Shown here piece after piece: positions 6,447 to 7,350 of a DNA stretch of 7,350 bases. Source of the DNA: Clostridia bacterium (GTDB lineage: Bacteria > Bacillota > Clostridia > Oscillospirales > Acutalibacteraceae); NCBI GenBank assembly GCA_900771185.1, contig CAAGND010000178.1:1-7350 (forward strand). Direction: 5' to 3'. The number at the start of each line of letters is the position of its first letter. The stretch's first letter is position 1. The notes below the pieces were generated by a model. That model was not told where the DNA came from, ran no database searches, and saw nothing but the letters and a program-made list of their open reading frames with translations. The position numbers and the translations under genes were made by a program.

Positions 6447-6695
6447 ATGCTTGAAAAAATTTCGGAAATGATTCTTGAATACGTTGAGTTTGAGGATAAA
6501 ATCACCGAGGATATGAGCCTCAAGAGCGATCTCGGCATGACATCTTTCGACATGGTTTGTCTGTGCTCAGACCTTGAGGAGGCGTTCGGCATCAATATCA
6601 CTTCGGCCGACATGCGTGCGAACAACACCGTCGGCAAACTTATGAGTTTCATTGAAGAGAAAACAGCTTCAGGCAAAAATCCTGTCACAGCTTAA
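6447..6695 (+). CDS. Acyl/peptidyl carrier protein (phosphopantetheine-binding)
   Basis: This is an 82-residue acidic helical protein of standard ACP size. The phosphopantetheine attachment site is Ser33 in DLGMTSFDMV (28-37), which replaces the housekeeping FabACP signature DSLD with TSFD; this favours a specialised carrier over the fatty-acid-synthase ACP. Helix 3/4 features EEAFGINIT (44-52) and TVGKLMSFIEE (61-71) are typical. The start is the ATG at 6447, with AAAGGG (6432-6437) 9 nt upstream; an in-frame TTG at 6429 overlapping the previous stop is less likely. It should carry the acyl group activated by the ligase and present it to the condensation protein. It needs a phosphopantetheinyl transferase encoded elsewhere. 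It is the last gene of the operon. Confidence 0.93.
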   Translation: MLEKISEMILEYVEFEDKITEDMSLKSDLGMTSFDMVCLCSDLEEAFGINITSADMRANNTVGKLMSFIEEKTASGKNPVTA

Positions 6696-6715
6696 TCTTC
6701 ACCGCACATGACAAT

Positions 6716-6740
6716 AACCCCGCCCATGTAGGGCGGGGTT
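6716..6740. terminator. GC-rich hairpin closing the operon
   Basis: A perfect 10-bp stem AACCCCGCCC (6716-6725) / GGGCGGGGTT (6731-6740) with a 5-nt loop lies 20 nt after the carrier-protein stop. There is no U-tract, so termination efficiency alone is uncertain. It may act with the second hairpin at 6752-6781 or protect the 3' end. Confidence 0.65.
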
Positions 6741-6751
6741 CGTAAATAACA

Positions 6752-6781
6752 AAATCCAAGGCGTCTTTGTGCCTTGGATTT
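6752..6781. terminator. Second tandem hairpin, likely bidirectional terminator
   Basis: A perfect 11-bp stem AAATCCAAGGC (6752-6762) / GCCTTGGATTT (6771-6781) with an 8-nt loop sits 11 nt after the first hairpin. The A-rich 5' arm and T-rich 3' arm give some U/A content on both strands. It could end both the plus-strand operon and minus-strand transcription from the small gene at 6952-7119. Confidence 0.6.
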
Positions 6782-6951
6782 ATGTATCATTACGGCACTA
6801 TATTACCGTAGGCTACGTATAGAAGTGCGCTCTTTGTCTAAAAATTGCTGCCAAACCAACTGGAAGAAATAACCGTTACGGGGCATTACAAAGTAATCTT
6901 TTTGATTTCTATATTCTACACGCATTTTACAATACTTTGCATAATTGTGAT
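6782..6951. other. AT-rich intergenic stretch without a recognisable gene
   Basis: Nothing convincing is encoded here. A minus-strand frame with an ATG at 6925 runs 40 codons to a TAA at 6803-6805, but it has no ribosome binding site and no known motif. A small inverted repeat TACGG (6791-6795) / CCGTA (6806-6810) and a widely spaced CAAAGTA / TACTTTG pair (6889-6895, 6933-6939) are present. I would not assign either a function. Confidence 0.4.
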
Positions 6952-7119
6952 TTATTTCTTGGAAGGAGAGAATAATCCGCTCTTTTCTTTTTCACAGGCA
7001 ACCGGACGCTTTTGCTTGGATTCCGCATGATGAGCCCTGCAGGCGTCGCAATTTCCATGCCTCTAACAACTTTTCTTTTTGCAGGGACATTCTTTCTTTT
7101 CCACCATAACCTTATTCAC
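6952..7119 (-). pseudogene. Small cysteine-rich protein (CPC...RHG...RPVAC type) interrupted by an in-frame amber codon
   Basis: Read on the minus strand from a GTG at 7119-7117, the frame gives 18 codons ending ECPCKKKSC, then TAG at 7065-7063. It then continues in the same frame RHGNCDACRAHHAESKQKRP, followed by VACEKEK, to a TAA at 6954-6952. If the amber were a sense codon, the product would be 55 residues. Its cysteines are C11, C13, C18, C24, C27 and C42, with HH (about 30-31), which suggests a metal-binding mini-protein. I recall intact short Firmicutes proteins of the form CPCKRKKCERHGNCxxCRxxH...RPVACE with Glu or Lys at the interrupted position. A single GAG-to-TAG change would explain the break. 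AAAGGAGG (7129-7122) precedes the start, but spacing is poor (2 nt to the GTG, 14 nt to an in-frame ATG at 7107). It could be a fresh pseudogene, a sequencing error, or a readthrough gene. Function unknown. Confidence 0.6.
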
Positions 7120-7178
7120 AGCCTCCTTTTATCGATTAAAATGCATCTGTCTCTTTATCGGGGTTCATTGGGGAGTGA

Positions 7179-7206
7179 ATTATATCGCACCTATTATACA
7201 TGCAAA
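7179..7206 (-). promoter_or_regulatory. Probable promoter of the small cysteine-rich gene
   Basis: On the minus strand a perfect TATAAT (7184-7179) has TTTGCA (7206-7201) 16 nt upstream as a -35-like element. A second TATAAT occurs at 7198-7193. The first promoter would start transcription near 7172, about 50 nt before the small gene. Its -35 overlaps the T-tract of the neighbouring terminator. Confidence 0.45.
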
Positions 7207-7240
7207 AAAGGCCATGGCACAGTCGATCATCATGGCCTTT
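7204..7240 (-). terminator. Rho-independent terminator of the right-edge minus-strand gene
   Basis: On the minus strand AAAGGCCATG (7240-7231) pairs perfectly with CATGGCCTTT (7216-7207) around a 14-nt loop and runs into a T6 tract (7209-7204). It lies 41 nt beyond the stop of the partial gene at 7282-7350. This is the best-formed terminator in the window. Confidence 0.8.
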
Positions 7241-7281
7241 GCTGCCTTTTGCTCCACTATATTGCGGGGTTATTTTAAAAT

Positions 7282-7350
7282 TCAGCGTCTGTCAATGATT
7301 CTGCGGAGAAAAGCTCCGTTCGGCACATCGGCATCGCAGTCAAAAGAAAA
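7282..7350 (-). CDS. C-terminal end of an unidentified protein, truncated by the window edge
   Basis: From the window edge a minus-strand frame reads 22 codons ending VPNGAFLRRIIDRR and then TGA (7284-7282). The codon choice resembles that of the other genes, and a canonical terminator follows 41 nt downstream on the same strand; together these support a real gene end despite the short length. I do not recognise the family from this fragment. Confidence 0.55.
   Translation of the reverse strand, partial: FSFDCDADVPNGAFLRRIIDRR

Noticed and set aside
6803..6925. Minus-strand frame of 40 codons beginning MRVEYRNQKDYF
   Set aside because: It reads somewhat like protein, but it has no Shine-Dalgarno, no recognised family, and lies between terminator-like structures.
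6845..7030. Plus-strand open frame of 61 codons
   Set aside because: TTG start, no ribosome binding site, AT-rich composition and no motif; it partly overlaps the opposite-strand small gene.
7012..7278. Plus-strand open frame of 88 codons with hydrophobic content
   Set aside because: It starts at a TTG without a ribosome binding site and is antisense to the small cysteine-rich gene, whose family-like reading is far better supported.

Overview
The window looks like a chromosomal segment of a gut-type Clostridia (Oscillospirales/Ruminococcaceae-like) bacterium. This rests on moderate GC, strong AGGAGG-type ribosome binding sites, a GH89 mucin/heparan-type glycosidase, a BioY biotin-uptake component, and a small CPC/RHG cysteine-rich protein of a type I associate with Firmicutes. 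The taxonomic call is inference.

Layout. At 1-230 no gene can be assigned with confidence. bioY runs on the minus strand (231-794) and diverges from a family GH89 alpha-N-acetylglucosaminidase gene (1069-3180, plus). The GH89 gene has its own promoter, a structured leader of about 130 nt and a rho-independent terminator. After an AT-rich regulatory interval (3181-3452) carrying two near-perfect palindromes, a promoter and a 5' hairpin, a three-gene plus-strand operon follows: an AMP-forming acyl ligase (3453-4994), a stand-alone condensation-domain protein (5014-6432) and an acyl/peptidyl carrier protein (6447-6695). Tandem hairpins at 6716-6781 close the operon.

The right end (6782-7350) is AT-rich. 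On the minus strand it carries the 3' end of a gene that enters from beyond the window (7282-7350), its terminator (7204-7240), and a small cysteine-rich protein gene (6952-7119). That small gene is interrupted by a single in-frame amber codon.

How the genes work together. The operon is a dissociated, minimal NRPS-like assembly line. The ligase should adenylate a carboxylic acid, probably not an amino acid, and load it on the carrier protein. The condensation protein should then pass the acyl group to an amine or alcohol acceptor. No thioesterase, reductase, second adenylation domain or phosphopantetheinyl transferase lies in the window, so release by direct transfer to a soluble acceptor (VibH-like logic) is the simplest model. 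GH89 and bioY are separate transcription units with no evident functional link to the operon.
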